From assembly GCF_014200575.1 (NCBI RefSeq), contig NZ_JACHBZ010000004.1:62001-126000 (forward strand): a stretch of 64,000 nucleotides of DNA. The letters are read 5' to 3'. Of the stretch, positions 25,870 through 35,358 are shown piece after piece. Origin of the DNA: Mucilaginibacter saanensis (GTDB lineage: Bacteria > Bacteroidota > Bacteroidia > Sphingobacteriales > Sphingobacteriaceae). Each line of letters opens with the position of its first letter. Positions within the stretch are counted from its first letter, which is position 1. The notes beneath the pieces are model-generated. The model did no database searches and had not been told where the DNA came from. It worked only from the letters and a program-made list of their open reading frames with translations. Position numbers and translations under genes: made by a program.

Positions 25870-28800
25870 ATGTTGAAATTTTCTTTCCGCCAGCAGGTAT
25901 TAGCTGGTTTTGTTGTATCCATTATACTCGTTTTAGTAGTAGGGATACTGTCATACACCAGTATTCGCCAGTTTGAAGATGACAATATATGGGTTAACCA
26001 TACTCAAAATGTTATCAAATCATCAAATAACCTGCTGCAGCACATGATAGATGCCGAAACAGGTATGCGTGGTTACGGCGCTACCAATAAAAAGGTATTT
26101 CTTGACCCATATAATGAGGCATTGCCTCGTCTGGGTGCTGATCTGCAATCATTAAGAGATTTAACCCAGGATAGCCAGGTGCAGCAAAAGCGGGTTGATT
26201 CGTTAACCTCCTTAGTTGCAGCGCAGCGTATCATCATGAAAGATAATATTGATACGCGCGAAGCTAAAGGCCTTGATTTCATGGTTGCAAAAGATATGTT
26301 TTTGGACGGAAAGCAAAGCATGGATCAGATAAGGGCGCTGGTTGCTCATATTATAGATTCAGAAACCAATTTGCTTCAAATACGCAAGCAAAGCTCTGAA
26401 AAAGCATCAAATACAGCTGTCATCATTATCGTATGTGGTTCGCTTATTTTTCTGGTCATTATTCTGTTCTTATTCTTTTATATCCAAAAGACTTTTGATC
26501 AGCAGAAAAAAATTGAGGAAGAAATTAAAATAGCCAATATTGAACTGGGCAAGGTACTTGCCGAAAATGAGGCTAAAAACTGGCTGCTTACCGGTACCGG
26601 CTTGCTTAACGAAAAAATGCAGGGCCAACAGAGCGAGAGAGAACTGTCTGGAAATATATTAACAGAAGTTAGCAGTTATACCAAAGCCGCTGCAAGTACA
26701 TTTTACCTGTACAATGATAAATACCAACGCCTGGAGTTATATGCAACCTATGCTTTTCATAACCCCGATTTTATTAAAAAAACGGTTCAGCTATCAGAAG
26801 GCTGGCTGGGGCAGGTGGCACATGAGCAAAAAGCAGCTGTTGTTAAAGGTAAACTGAATGACAGGCTTGATCTGGAATCATCAATGTTAAAAGAAGCCTT
26901 AACCGAAAGTTTTATTGTTCCTTTCTTTTTTGATAAGCAGTTAAAGGGGGTAATGGAAATTGCCTATACCGGCGAGATGGCCGCCCACAAAAAGAATTAC
27001 ATACTGGCTGTGGCTAATGATATAGGTATTGCCGTTAATACGGCGCAGGCCCGTACCATTATGCACGACCTGTTTGAAGAAACCCAGCAACAGGCCGAGG
27101 AGTTGGAAGCACAGCAAGAAGAAATGCGCGTTACCAACGAGGAGCTGGTGAACAAGACAGAAATGTTGCAGGCATCAGAAGAAGAACTGCGCGTACAACA
27201 AGAGGAGCTGCGCACCATTAACGCCGAGCTGGAAGAAAAGGCAAGCTTGCTTGAAGAAAAGAACCAGGCTATTGAAGAAGCCCGTGCCGCCATTAACCTG
27301 AAGGTTGATGAACTGGAAACTACCGGCAAATATAAATCAGAGTTTTTGGCTAATATGAGCCATGAGCTGCGTACCCCGCTAAACAGTATCCTGGTATTGG
27401 CCCGTATATTAAAAGATAACAAACCGGCCAACCTTTCAGAAGATCAGATAAAATATGCCAGCGTAATATTTAACGCGGGTAATGATCTGCTTACCCTCAT
27501 TAATGATATCCTTGACCTTTCAAAAATTGAATCGGGCAAACTGGATATGCAGAATGAAAATATCAAGGTATCTGAAATTTTGAGTGATATGGAAATGTTG
27601 TTTGCCGAAGTAGCGGGCAACAAGAAGATAAACTTTACTACCAATATTGGTAAAAATCTACCTAAAACCATATTTACCGATAAAGTCAGGGTTGAACAGG
27701 TTATTAAAAATCTGCTCTCGAATGCGTTTAAATTCACGTCCGAGAATGGCTCTATCTCTATTAATGCAATAGCAGGTGCAAAAGAAAATACCATCAGTTT
27801 TGCCATTAAGGATTCTGGTATCGGTATCCCGGCCGAAAAACAGCGTATTATATTTGAGGCATTTCAACAAGCCGATGGCTCAACCAGTCGTAAGTATGGC
27901 GGCACAGGTTTAGGCTTGTCTATAAGCCGCGAACTGGCCCTGCTGCTTGGCGGCAGTATAAGCCTGAGCAGCGAGCAGGGTATAGGGAGCGAGTTTGTGC
28001 TCACCATTCCATTTGAGGCCAAACAGGCAGATACACGTGAAGAGGAAATATTACCAACGGCCCAAACCTTTAAGGCCGAAAATACATTCTTAAAACCGGC
28101 CAAGACCGTAATCCGTGAGGATAACCGGGAACCACTGGTGGTAATTGTTGAGGACGATAAGAACTTTGCCAACATACTGCAGGATTATGCCCGCGATCAT
28201 GGGTATAAATCTGTTATGGTATATGAGGGCACCAACGCCGTTGAAACCATTAAAGAAACCAAGCCGGATGCCGTAATACTGGATATTATGCTGCCCGGTA
28301 AAGATGGCTGGCAAATTTTAAAGGAATTAAAGAACGGAGAGGAAACCATGCATATACCAGTGCACCTGATGTCGGCAGGCGAGGCTGCTGCAAATCGTGT
28401 GCGCCGTGAAGGAGCCATCAGTTTCCTTAAAAAACCAATAAATACCGAAACGCTCGACAAGCTTTTTACCGATATTATGCTGCAAAGCGGCACCCGGTTT
28501 AAACAGATCCTGCTGGTGGAGGATCACAAGGCGCAGAGCCAGGCTTTAAAAGATATGATGCAGGGCCAGGGCATAACGGTTGATCAGGCCTTTGATGGTG
28601 AATCGGCGTTCAGGATGCTACATGAAAACGAATATCAGTGTGTGATACTTGACCTGAACCTGCCCGATATATCAGGACTTGACCTGTTGGACAAGATAAA
28701 AGGTGTTGACCGTTTTTTATCGCTGCCGGTAATTGTAAACACAGCCATGGAACTTGATAAAACATCAGTTAACAGGTTAATGCAATATGCCAATGCCATG

Positions 28801-29319
28801 GTGGTAAAAACCAACAAATCTGCCGACAGGCTGATTGATGAGGTAAACCTTTTCCTGAACAAGATCAGCGAATCGGCCAACAACCATGCCGAACAGAGCT
28901 CGTCATTTAATAAAACAAAAATGCCGGCTAAGGGCAAGGAAGCCATTAAGGGTAAAAAAGTGCTTATTGTTGATGACGATATGCGTAATATTTTTGCCCT
29001 GAGCAGCGCCTTGCAAAGTTATGATCTGATTGTTGAAATTGCCAACGACGGCGAAGAGGCCATTGCCAAACTGGAAGAGGTACCTAATATTGATATTGTA
29101 TTGATGGATATCATGATGCCTAAAATGGATGGGTATGAGGCAACCAGACATATACGTAAACAAAATAAGTGGGCCAAGTTGCCGGTAATAGCCTTAACTG
29201 CAAAAGCAATGAAAGATGACCGGGAAAAATGTATAGCTGCCGGTGCAAATGACTATATTACCAAACCGGTTGATATGGACCGGCTTATTTCATTAATGCA
29301 ATTGTGGTTGGAAAGTTAA
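25870..29319 (+). CDS. Hybrid sensor histidine kinase: CHASE3-GAF-HisKA-HATPase-3x REC
   Basis: 1149 residues. TM1 lies at about 10-30, a helical periplasmic CHASE3 domain at about 31-180 (DAETGMRGYGATNKKVFLDP) and TM2 at about 182-206. A GAF domain spans about 255-395 and a long coiled coil 402-485. HisKA has FLANMSHELRTPLN (phospho-His 498), and HATPase_c has NLLSNAFKFT and GTGLGLSISRELA. Three receiver domains follow, with phospho-acceptors D805, D928 and D1080. The third best fits the canonical pattern (VDDDMRNIF, LMDIMMPKMDG, LTAKAM, TKPVD). Signals probably pass from the periplasm or GAF ligand to the kinase. CheR follows 8 bases after its stop. Confidence 0.93.
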   Translation: MLKFSFRQQVLAGFVVSIILVLVVGILSYTSIRQFEDDNIWVNHTQNVIKSSNNLLQHMIDAETGMRGYGATNKKVFLDPYNEALPRLGADLQSLRDLTQDSQVQQKRVDSLTSLVAAQRIIMKDNIDTREAKGLDFMVAKDMFLDGKQSMDQIRALVAHIIDSETNLLQIRKQSSEKASNTAVIIIVCGSLIFLVIILFLFFYIQKTFDQQKKIEEEIKIANIELGKVLAENEAKNWLLTGTGLLNEKMQGQQSERELSGNILTEVSSYTKAAASTFYLYNDKYQRLELYATYAFHNPDFIKKTVQLSEGWLGQVAHEQKAAVVKGKLNDRLDLESSMLKEALTESFIVPFFFDKQLKGVMEIAYTGEMAAHKKNYILAVANDIGIAVNTAQARTIMHDLFEETQQQAEELEAQQEEMRVTNEELVNKTEMLQASEEELRVQQEELRTINAELEEKASLLEEKNQAIEEARAAINLKVDELETTGKYKSEFLANMSHELRTPLNSILVLARILKDNKPANLSEDQIKYASVIFNAGNDLLTLINDILDLSKIESGKLDMQNENIKVSEILSDMEMLFAEVAGNKKINFTTNIGKNLPKTIFTDKVRVEQVIKNLLSNAFKFTSENGSISINAIAGAKENTISFAIKDSGIGIPAEKQRIIFEAFQQADGSTSRKYGGTGLGLSISRELALLLGGSISLSSEQGIGSEFVLTIPFEAKQADTREEEILPTAQTFKAENTFLKPAKTVIREDNREPLVVIVEDDKNFANILQDYARDHGYKSVMVYEGTNAVETIKETKPDAVILDIMLPGKDGWQILKELKNGEETMHIPVHLMSAGEAAANRVRREGAISFLKKPINTETLDKLFTDIMLQSGTRFKQILLVEDHKAQSQALKDMMQGQGITVDQAFDGESAFRMLHENEYQCVILDLNLPDISGLDLLDKIKGVDRFLSLPVIVNTAMELDKTSVNRLMQYANAMVVKTNKSADRLIDEVNLFLNKISESANNHAEQSSSFNKTKMPAKGKEAIKGKKVLIVDDDMRNIFALSSALQSYDLIVEIANDGEEAIAKLEEVPNIDIVLMDIMMPKMDGYEATRHIRKQNKWAKLPVIALTAKAMKDDREKCIAAGANDYITKPVDMDRLISLMQLWLES

Positions 29320-29327
29320 AAGTTGAT

Positions 29328-30158
29328 ATGAGTGATACTGCAGTTATTATAACATCGGCACAGATAACTGAACTTATTGATCTGGTAAAAAGAGTTCATG
29401 GGTTTGATTTTTCCGGCTATACCAAAGCCTCGTTAAAAAGGCGGGTTGTGAGAATAATGCAACTTAAAAAGCTGGAGTTTTATGACCTGAAACATATCCT
29501 GGTGAATGATCAGCATTTTTTTCAGAACTTTTTAGAAGAAATTACGGTAAACGTTACCGAGATGTTTCGTGACCCTTCATTTTATAAGGCTTTAGATTTG
29601 CAGGTGATGCCTTACTTGTCAACCTACCAGCATGCCAAAATCTGGTGCGCAGGTTGTTCAACCGGCGAGGAAGTTTATTCGCTTGCCATATTATTGCGTG
29701 AGGCAGGATTAAGCAAAAAATCATTCATTTACGGTACTGACATTAATACCGAAGTGCTTAAGGAAGCCCGCAAGGGAATTTACAGCCTTCGCAGCATAAA
29801 AAGTTATGCTGAAAATTATCAGTTTACTGGGTTAAAGGGTTCAATATCAGATAATTTTACGATTTTGTATGATGCCGCATCTATACATAATGAGTTAAAG
29901 CAGAATACGTTATTTTCTGTACACAATTTAGTATCGGATGATGTTTTTAATGAGTTTCAGTTAATTAGTTGCCGTAATGTGTTCATTTATTTTGAAACTG
30001 AATTACAGGAACGCATATTAGAGTTATTTTATAAAAGCTTATGCCCGCTTGGCTATTTATGCCTCGGAAGTAAAGAAACCATACGTTCTGATGCTTTTAA
30101 GAAAAAGTTTAAAGTGATCAACCAAAAAGAAAATATTTATCAAAAAATTGGGGCCTGA
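29328..30158 (+). CDS. CheR-type protein-glutamate methyltransferase
   Basis: 276 residues from the ATG at 29328; an in-frame GTG at 29304 would overlap the kinase gene and adds no conserved residues. An N-terminal helical domain (about 10-75: ELIDLVKRVHGFDFSGYTKA with SLKRRVVRI) precedes the SAM-binding core with W-C-A-G-C-S-T-G-E-E-V-Y-S-L-A-I near 103 and SCRNVFIYFE near 212. CheR methylates glutamates on chemoreceptors. No MCP, CheA or CheW gene is in the window, so the substrate may be the neighbouring kinases' coiled coils or a distant receptor. Confidence 0.92.
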   Translation: MSDTAVIITSAQITELIDLVKRVHGFDFSGYTKASLKRRVVRIMQLKKLEFYDLKHILVNDQHFFQNFLEEITVNVTEMFRDPSFYKALDLQVMPYLSTYQHAKIWCAGCSTGEEVYSLAILLREAGLSKKSFIYGTDINTEVLKEARKGIYSLRSIKSYAENYQFTGLKGSISDNFTILYDAASIHNELKQNTLFSVHNLVSDDVFNEFQLISCRNVFIYFETELQERILELFYKSLCPLGYLCLGSKETIRSDAFKKKFKVINQKENIYQKIGA

Positions 30159-30738
30159 TAAAAATTTGCTCGAACGCTGGCGCACTACGGAAGTCCTTTT
30201 ATTGGGCGGCTCTGCAGGGTCATTTAAGCTTTTATTCCAGATTGTTAAATTCCTGCCTGCAAATCTGGATAAAACGGTAATTATTGTTATTCACCGTAAG
30301 AGAAACTTTTTCAGTGAAATCGAGAAACTTTTTGCCGAGAACAGCCGTATGTTACTGCGCGAAATAGAAGATAAAGATATCCTTAACAAGAATACTATTT
30401 ACATAGCACCGGCAAACTACCATACGCTGATTGAAAAGGATGGTTATTTTAGCCTGGATGTATCAGAGGCAGTTTGGTACTCCAAGCCATCAATTGACGT
30501 TACATTTGAAAGTGCTGCCGAAATTTATAAAGAACGTTGTATGGCAATTTTGCTATCGGGCGCAAATCAGGACGGAGCCGCAGGGATGCTTAAATTAAGG
30601 GAAGCCGGAGCGGTTACCATAGCGCAACACCCCGCGGATGCCGAAATGGACGAGATGCCCGCTGCTGCCATTAACATAGATGCCGCTGCCTATATATTAC
30701 GAACAGATGAGATATTTAAACTTTTACAAACACAATAG
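30148..30738 (+). CDS. CheB-type methylesterase domain, no receiver
   Basis: 196 residues from a TTG at 30148 that lies inside the CheR gene (11-base overlap); a second TTG at 30166 is possible and no ATG is suitable. The catalytic triad of CheB esterases is visible: Ser in GGSAGSF, His in VIVIHRKRNFF, and Asp in LSGANQDGAAGML. IAPANYHTLIEKDG is also typical. The receiver domain of classical CheB is missing, so control must come from elsewhere, perhaps from the hybrid kinases on either side. It would remove the methyl groups CheR adds. Confidence 0.9.
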   Translation: MGPDKNLLERWRTTEVLLLGGSAGSFKLLFQIVKFLPANLDKTVIIVIHRKRNFFSEIEKLFAENSRMLLREIEDKDILNKNTIYIAPANYHTLIEKDGYFSLDVSEAVWYSKPSIDVTFESAAEIYKERCMAILLSGANQDGAAGMLKLREAGAVTIAQHPADAEMDEMPAAAINIDAAAYILRTDEIFKLLQTQ

Positions 30739-30763
30739 TTCACTATACATTAATCAGTATTAA

Positions 30764-32692
30764 ATGACCCCAGTTAATATTCTTATTGTTGATGACCGAG
30801 AAGAGAATATTATAGCGCTTGATGCATTATTAAAGCGCGATGATATTCGTATATATTCTACAACATCACCAAATGAGGCCCTTAAAATAGCCTGGGAAAC
30901 CAATATAGCTATTGCGCTTGTTGATGTTCAGATGCCGGAAATGGATGGTTTTGAATTGGTTGAAATGCTGAAATCAAACCCCAGAACCCGGGATATCATG
31001 GTGATATTTGTTACTGCTATATCAAAGGAAACTAAATATGCGGTAAAAGGTTTAGGCACCGGTGCGGTTGATTATCTGTATAAACCCTTAGATCCCTATA
31101 TCACATCGGCCAAGGTAGATTCCTTTGTGCACCTGGCCCGTAGTCAGGCCGAAATCAAATTAAAGAACGAGGAACTGCAGAACTTTGCCATCGTGGTAAA
31201 AAACTCTGCTGATATTATTTGTTCACTTGACGCCCAGAACCTCCGTATACACAACATTAACCCCGCGGTTGAAACCATTATGGGTTTTAAAGCTGCTGAG
31301 CTGATGGGAAAAAGTATTGTTGACCTGGCGATTGAGTCGCAGCGGCAATTGTTCCGCAAAAAACTCGGTGAGATCATTAAGGAGAATTTAAGCTTTGCAG
31401 TTTTTGAACTTCAGTTTGAAACTTTTGATAAACGTATAATCTGGGTGGAGTGCCGTGCATCATATCACAATAAAATCATATTCATCAACATCAGTGATAT
31501 TTCGCCGCAAAAAAGTTACCAGGAACAGCTTATCAAGTCAAAGGAGGAGGCTGAATACGGTAAAAAGGTGAAAGAAACCTTTTTAGCCAACATGAGCCAC
31601 GAGCTGCGTACGCCTGTAAATGGTATTATTGGCATAACAGACTTGTTGCTGAAAACTGATTTGAATGATCAGCAAAAAAATATGCTTAATTTGCTCGAAA
31701 CGTCATCCAAGTCATTACTTGGTGTGATAAACGATGTACTTGACATATCAAAAATAGAAGCCGGTAAGTTTAATATTGTGCGCACGGCAAACAATATATA
31801 TGATTTGATTAAATCAGTTTTTGACCTCCTTAAGTTCAGGGCCGATGAAAGTAATATTGAATTTTTACTGGAAATAGATCCTGCTGTACCACAGAACTTA
31901 ATGGTTGATTCGCTGCGGCTTAACCAGATCCTGATGAACCTGCTGAGCAATGCTATTAAATTTACACCACGGGGATATGTAAAGCTCAAGGTATCCGTGT
32001 TGCAAAAGCATAATGATAAGGTTAAGTTGAAATACAGCGTTGAAGATTCAGGTATTGGTGTGCCTGCCGACAGGATCAATAAAATTTTTGAATCATTTGA
32101 ACAAGCCGAAGAGGATACCGAAAATAAATATGGTGGTACCGGGCTTGGCTTGGCTATTGTAAAAAAACTGGCAGAATTAAAGGGGGGCGAACTGGAAGTA
32201 ACCAGTCAGTTAGGTAAGGGGAGTGTGTTTAACTTTATAAACTGGCATACCATAGCTATAAAAGTGTCAGAAAAAACAACCGGCAAGCCTGATAAGCCGT
32301 TGGCTCCGTTTAGCAACATTGCTGTTTTGGTAGCTGAGGATAATATGGTTAACCAGTTTATGCTCTCCAAAATATTAAAGGATTGGAACATGGATGTGGA
32401 GATAGTTGATAATGGACGTAAAGCGATTGATAAGCTGAGCGCCAAAAACTACGATCTGATACTGATGGATACGCACATGCCCGAGATGAGTGGTTATGAG
32501 GCAGCACGCAGCATACGTGTTGATTTTGAAGAACCCAAAAGAAGCATACCTATTATATCGCTCTCTGCATCATCATTTGGGCATGAACAGGAAGAAGCTC
32601 TTTCTGCCGGAATGAATGATGTATTGGCAAAACCATTTCAACCTTACCAACTGCACGAAAAAATAAGCCGTTTGCTAAAGGTTGAGGCATAG
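30764..32692 (+). CDS. Hybrid histidine kinase: REC-PAS-HisKA-HATPase-REC
   Basis: 642 residues. An N-terminal receiver domain (VNILIVDDREENIIAL, phospho-Asp 54 in LVDVQMPEMDGFEL) is followed by a PAS domain at about 133-250 (IICSLDAQNLRIHNINPAVE, then MGFKAAELMGKS). HisKA has FLANMSHELRTPVNGIIG (His 279) and HATPase_c has NLLSNAIKFT and GTGLGLAIVKKLA. A C-terminal receiver has D569 (LILMDTHMPEMSGYEA). There is no membrane segment, so it is cytoplasmic. The leading receiver suggests it takes phosphate from another kinase, perhaps the CHASE3 kinase three genes upstream. Confidence 0.93.
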   Translation: MTPVNILIVDDREENIIALDALLKRDDIRIYSTTSPNEALKIAWETNIAIALVDVQMPEMDGFELVEMLKSNPRTRDIMVIFVTAISKETKYAVKGLGTGAVDYLYKPLDPYITSAKVDSFVHLARSQAEIKLKNEELQNFAIVVKNSADIICSLDAQNLRIHNINPAVETIMGFKAAELMGKSIVDLAIESQRQLFRKKLGEIIKENLSFAVFELQFETFDKRIIWVECRASYHNKIIFINISDISPQKSYQEQLIKSKEEAEYGKKVKETFLANMSHELRTPVNGIIGITDLLLKTDLNDQQKNMLNLLETSSKSLLGVINDVLDISKIEAGKFNIVRTANNIYDLIKSVFDLLKFRADESNIEFLLEIDPAVPQNLMVDSLRLNQILMNLLSNAIKFTPRGYVKLKVSVLQKHNDKVKLKYSVEDSGIGVPADRINKIFESFEQAEEDTENKYGGTGLGLAIVKKLAELKGGELEVTSQLGKGSVFNFINWHTIAIKVSEKTTGKPDKPLAPFSNIAVLVAEDNMVNQFMLSKILKDWNMDVEIVDNGRKAIDKLSAKNYDLILMDTHMPEMSGYEAARSIRVDFEEPKRSIPIISLSASSFGHEQEEALSAGMNDVLAKPFQPYQLHEKISRLLKVEA

Positions 32693-32699
32693 GTAGTTA

Positions 32700-33185
32700 T
32701 TAAAAATCAAGCCTGGTTTGGCCTGTACCCATGGTACGGGCCTCATGCTCCAACAGCCATTGCTTGCGCCACAAGCCGCCGGCATAGCCCGTCAGGCTGC
32801 CATTTGAACCAATAACCCGGTGGCAGGGCACCACTATCCATAAATTGTTTTTACCGTTTGCTGATGCTATGGCCCTTATAGCCAACGGGCTGTTCATTTG
32901 GTTTGATTGCTGTGCGTAGCTTATAGTGCTGCCATAGTTTATCAGTTGCAACTGCTCCCATATCTGCTGCTGAAACGGGGTGCCTGCCTGTTTCAATGGC
33001 AGATCGAATACTTTCCTGGTCCCTTTAAAATACTCATCCAGTTGATCAATGGCGGTTTGCAGGAGTGGGGTAGGCGCAATAGCAACCTCATGCTCCTCAT
33101 TCATGGCTGATATAGCTGCAATAAATCCATCTTCCTCAACAATGCGGGTAATACCAAGCGGGGTATGGCAGTAGGCAACAGGCAT
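32700..33185 (-). CDS. Methylated-DNA-[protein]-cysteine S-methyltransferase
   Basis: 161 residues. The active-site motif V-P-C-H-R-V has the acceptor Cys at 121. TPFQQQIWEQLQLINYGSTI with SYAQQ, AIRAIASANGKN (helix-turn-helix) and GSLTGYAGGLWRKQWLLEHE complete the family pattern. It repairs O6-methylguanine in a suicide reaction. The length fits Ogt/AdaB-type single-domain enzymes. It converges on the kinase gene, ending 7 bases from it. Confidence 0.94.
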   Translation of the reverse strand: MPVAYCHTPLGITRIVEEDGFIAAISAMNEEHEVAIAPTPLLQTAIDQLDEYFKGTRKVFDLPLKQAGTPFQQQIWEQLQLINYGSTISYAQQSNQMNSPLAIRAIASANGKNNLWIVVPCHRVIGSNGSLTGYAGGLWRKQWLLEHEARTMGTGQTRLDF

Positions 33186-33301
33186 TAGTTTTTATTTTAA
33201 AGGTTGATAATAGCTTGCCGGTGGCAATTTCATTTCTTTTTCAAACTTAATGTAATAGGCGCAATCAAACAAATGAGGTGCAATCACAGCAGGCAAATTA
33301 T

Positions 33302-33309
33302 TACCTTTG
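33302..33309 (+). promoter_or_regulatory. TAnnTTTG box abutting ccmB
   Basis: TACCTTTG ends 5 bases before the ATG at 33315; likely leaderless transcription. No TTG at the usual distance. Confidence 0.45.
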
Positions 33310-33314
33310 CCGCC

Positions 33315-33998
33315 ATGAAGCTCGTTAATGAAACCTGGCACTTGTTAAAAAAAGAAATTTTGCTGGAGTGGCGGTCAAAATATGCATTTAATGGTGTTTT
33401 ATTGTACGTAGTATCAACGGTATTTATTTGCTACATCGCATTTAATTTAACGCCGGGCTTTAGCAGCAGCACCGGCTACCCGGTAGTGTGGAACGTATTG
33501 TTCTGGATAATAATGCTTTTTGCCTCGGTTAATGCTATTGCCAAAAGTTTTATGCAGGAGAGTAAGAATCGCCTGCTGTATTATTATTCTGTAGTAAGTC
33601 CTGAGGCTATTATCCTTTCAAAAACAATTTATAACATCTTGTTAATGTCGTTATTAAGTATACTGGCATTACTGGTTTACAAGGTTTTTTTTACCAACAC
33701 CCTCGGCGATCCATTATTTTATTTTTTAGCGGTATTGTTAGGTAGTGTAAGTTTCTCAACGGTTTTTACCATGATATCGGCCATTGCATCAAAAGCTGGC
33801 AACAACGGTACGCTGATGGCCATACTCAGCTTCCCGGTTATTATACCTGTAATACTGGTGCTTATTCATTTAAGTAAAAGCGCTATGGATGGTATTGAAA
33901 GGAGCTTAAGCTTTGGTAATATCGGTGTTTTGTGTGCCATAAACGCCATTGTGATTGCCACTTCGTTGCTGCTTTTTCCTTATTTATGGCGCGATTAA
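33315..33998 (+). CDS. ccmB: Heme exporter membrane subunit CcmB
   Basis: 227 residues from the ATG at 33315 (MKLVNETWHLLKKEILLEWR); the frame stays open to 33204 but that adds a non-family tail. Six hydrophobic segments and the KEILLEWRSKYAFNGVLLY start are typical of CcmB, the membrane part of the CcmAB ABC transporter that drives release of heme-loaded CcmE in cytochrome c maturation. CcmA is not in the window. Length matches the family (about 220). Confidence 0.9.
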   Translation: MKLVNETWHLLKKEILLEWRSKYAFNGVLLYVVSTVFICYIAFNLTPGFSSSTGYPVVWNVLFWIIMLFASVNAIAKSFMQESKNRLLYYYSVVSPEAIILSKTIYNILLMSLLSILALLVYKVFFTNTLGDPLFYFLAVLLGSVSFSTVFTMISAIASKAGNNGTLMAILSFPVIIPVILVLIHLSKSAMDGIERSLSFGNIGVLCAINAIVIATSLLLFPYLWRD

Positions 33999-34022
33999 CC
34001 CTTTAGAAACCAGTAAGCAGCG

Positions 34023-34051
34023 TTGTTTAGAATCATTTTCAATTATATTTG
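34023..34051 (+). promoter_or_regulatory. Bacteroidota promoter for the porin cassette
   Basis: TTG at 34023-34025, an 18-base spacer and a perfect TATATTTG at 34044-34051. The start codon is 51 bases further on. Confidence 0.7.
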
Positions 34052-34101
34052 GAATAAGTCTAAATTAACAGTTATTTTTGCGGGCAAATAAATCAATAGT
34101 A

Positions 34102-35346
34102 ATGCATGCAAAAAACTTTACGCTATTAATATCTTTACTTTTTATATCAGGTTCTTTACTGGCACAACAGGCAACCAATACTACTGCCGAAGATTCTCTG
34201 AATAATAACAGCTTATCAAATAGTATATCAAAAAGCTCTACCTCAATAGGTGGGTACGGGAACGCCTTTTATCAATACAATTCCAAACAAAAAACAGCTA
34301 AGGTTGATCTTGAACGTTTTGTATTATTTGTAGGGCATAAATTCAATGATAAAATATCATTTTTCTCAGAAACAGAGGTTGAAGATGCCAAAGTAGTTGG
34401 CGGCCAGGCCGGTGGTGAAATTACCATTGAACAGGCTTATTTAAAATTCAACTTAAATGCCAATCAATATATCGTAGCTGGTTTGTTTTTGCCGCGCATT
34501 GGTATCCTTAACGAGAACCACTTACCTAATACCTTTAATGGTAACGAGCGTAACTACGTTGAAACCCTTATTATACCATCAACCTGGCGCGAATTGGGTA
34601 TTGGTCTTTATGGCCGATTAAACAACCTGCCAATTAACTACTCATTAGGTTTGGTTAATGGTTTAAGCGCTGCGGGTTTTTCACACGGCACGGGTATTGT
34701 TGACGGCCGCTTTGAAGGGCGCAACGCAACAGGAACCAACCTGGCTGTTACCGGTTCATTACAATTTTACCAGAATAATTTCAGAGCTCAGGTAGCCGGT
34801 TATTATGGCGGTACTGTAGGCATCCGGAAAACGGAGGCTGATAGTCTTGGTTTAAACTCAGGTGTTTTTGGTACGCCGGTAGCCATGGGCGAGGGCGATA
34901 TTCAATACAACAACCAGGGAGTATCGGTAAAGGTGTTGGGTACTATAGTTTCCATCCCTGATGCTGCAAATATCAACAGGGCTTACGCAAGCAATACCCC
35001 TAAAACAGAATATGGTGCTTATGCCGAATTAGGTTATGATCTTTTTTACCGCAGTAATTATGGTAAAACGAATCCGCAGCAGTTAATAGTTTTTGTTCGT
35101 GATGAAAAGCTTGACCTGAATGCCAGTATTCCTGAAAATGGCATTACTGATGGCACCTTAAACCAAAATCATGTGATAGCCGGGCTAACCTATTTGCCCA
35201 TACGCAATGTGGTGGTTAAAGCCGATGTAAGGATAATTCATTCAGGCAAGCAAAACCCTGATCTGATCATTAACCCAAGCCCGGTGGCATTGCCTTATCA
35301 AACCAGTAATAACCTGGTTAACCTTGGTGTAGGATATTCATTTTAA
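34102..35346 (+). CDS. Outer-membrane porin-like barrel protein
   Basis: 414 residues from the ATG at 34102 (signal peptide MHAKNFTLLISLLFISGSLL, then AQQ). The mature part is beta-rich, with short alternating strands and an aromatic C-terminus (LVNLGVGYSF). FVGHKFNDKISFFSETEVED, IEQAYLKFNLNANQYIVAGL and FLPRIGILNENH place it in the phosphate-selective-porin-like group. It is probably the outer-membrane pore of the cassette that continues with Rieske, imelysin and di-heme proteins. The substrate is unknown. Confidence 0.82.
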   Translation: MHAKNFTLLISLLFISGSLLAQQATNTTAEDSLNNNSLSNSISKSSTSIGGYGNAFYQYNSKQKTAKVDLERFVLFVGHKFNDKISFFSETEVEDAKVVGGQAGGEITIEQAYLKFNLNANQYIVAGLFLPRIGILNENHLPNTFNGNERNYVETLIIPSTWRELGIGLYGRLNNLPINYSLGLVNGLSAAGFSHGTGIVDGRFEGRNATGTNLAVTGSLQFYQNNFRAQVAGYYGGTVGIRKTEADSLGLNSGVFGTPVAMGEGDIQYNNQGVSVKVLGTIVSIPDAANINRAYASNTPKTEYGAYAELGYDLFYRSNYGKTNPQQLIVFVRDEKLDLNASIPENGITDGTLNQNHVIAGLTYLPIRNVVVKADVRIIHSGKQNPDLIINPSPVALPYQTSNNLVNLGVGYSF

Positions 35347-35358
35347 TAATAAATATTT

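Noticed and set aside
29304..29327. GTG start for CheR
   Set aside because: It would overlap the kinase gene end and adds no conserved residues; the ATG at 29328 is better.
33204..33314. N-terminal extension of CcmB
   Set aside because: The added 37 residues are Lys/Cys/His-rich and not part of the family; the box TACCTTTG lies inside it.
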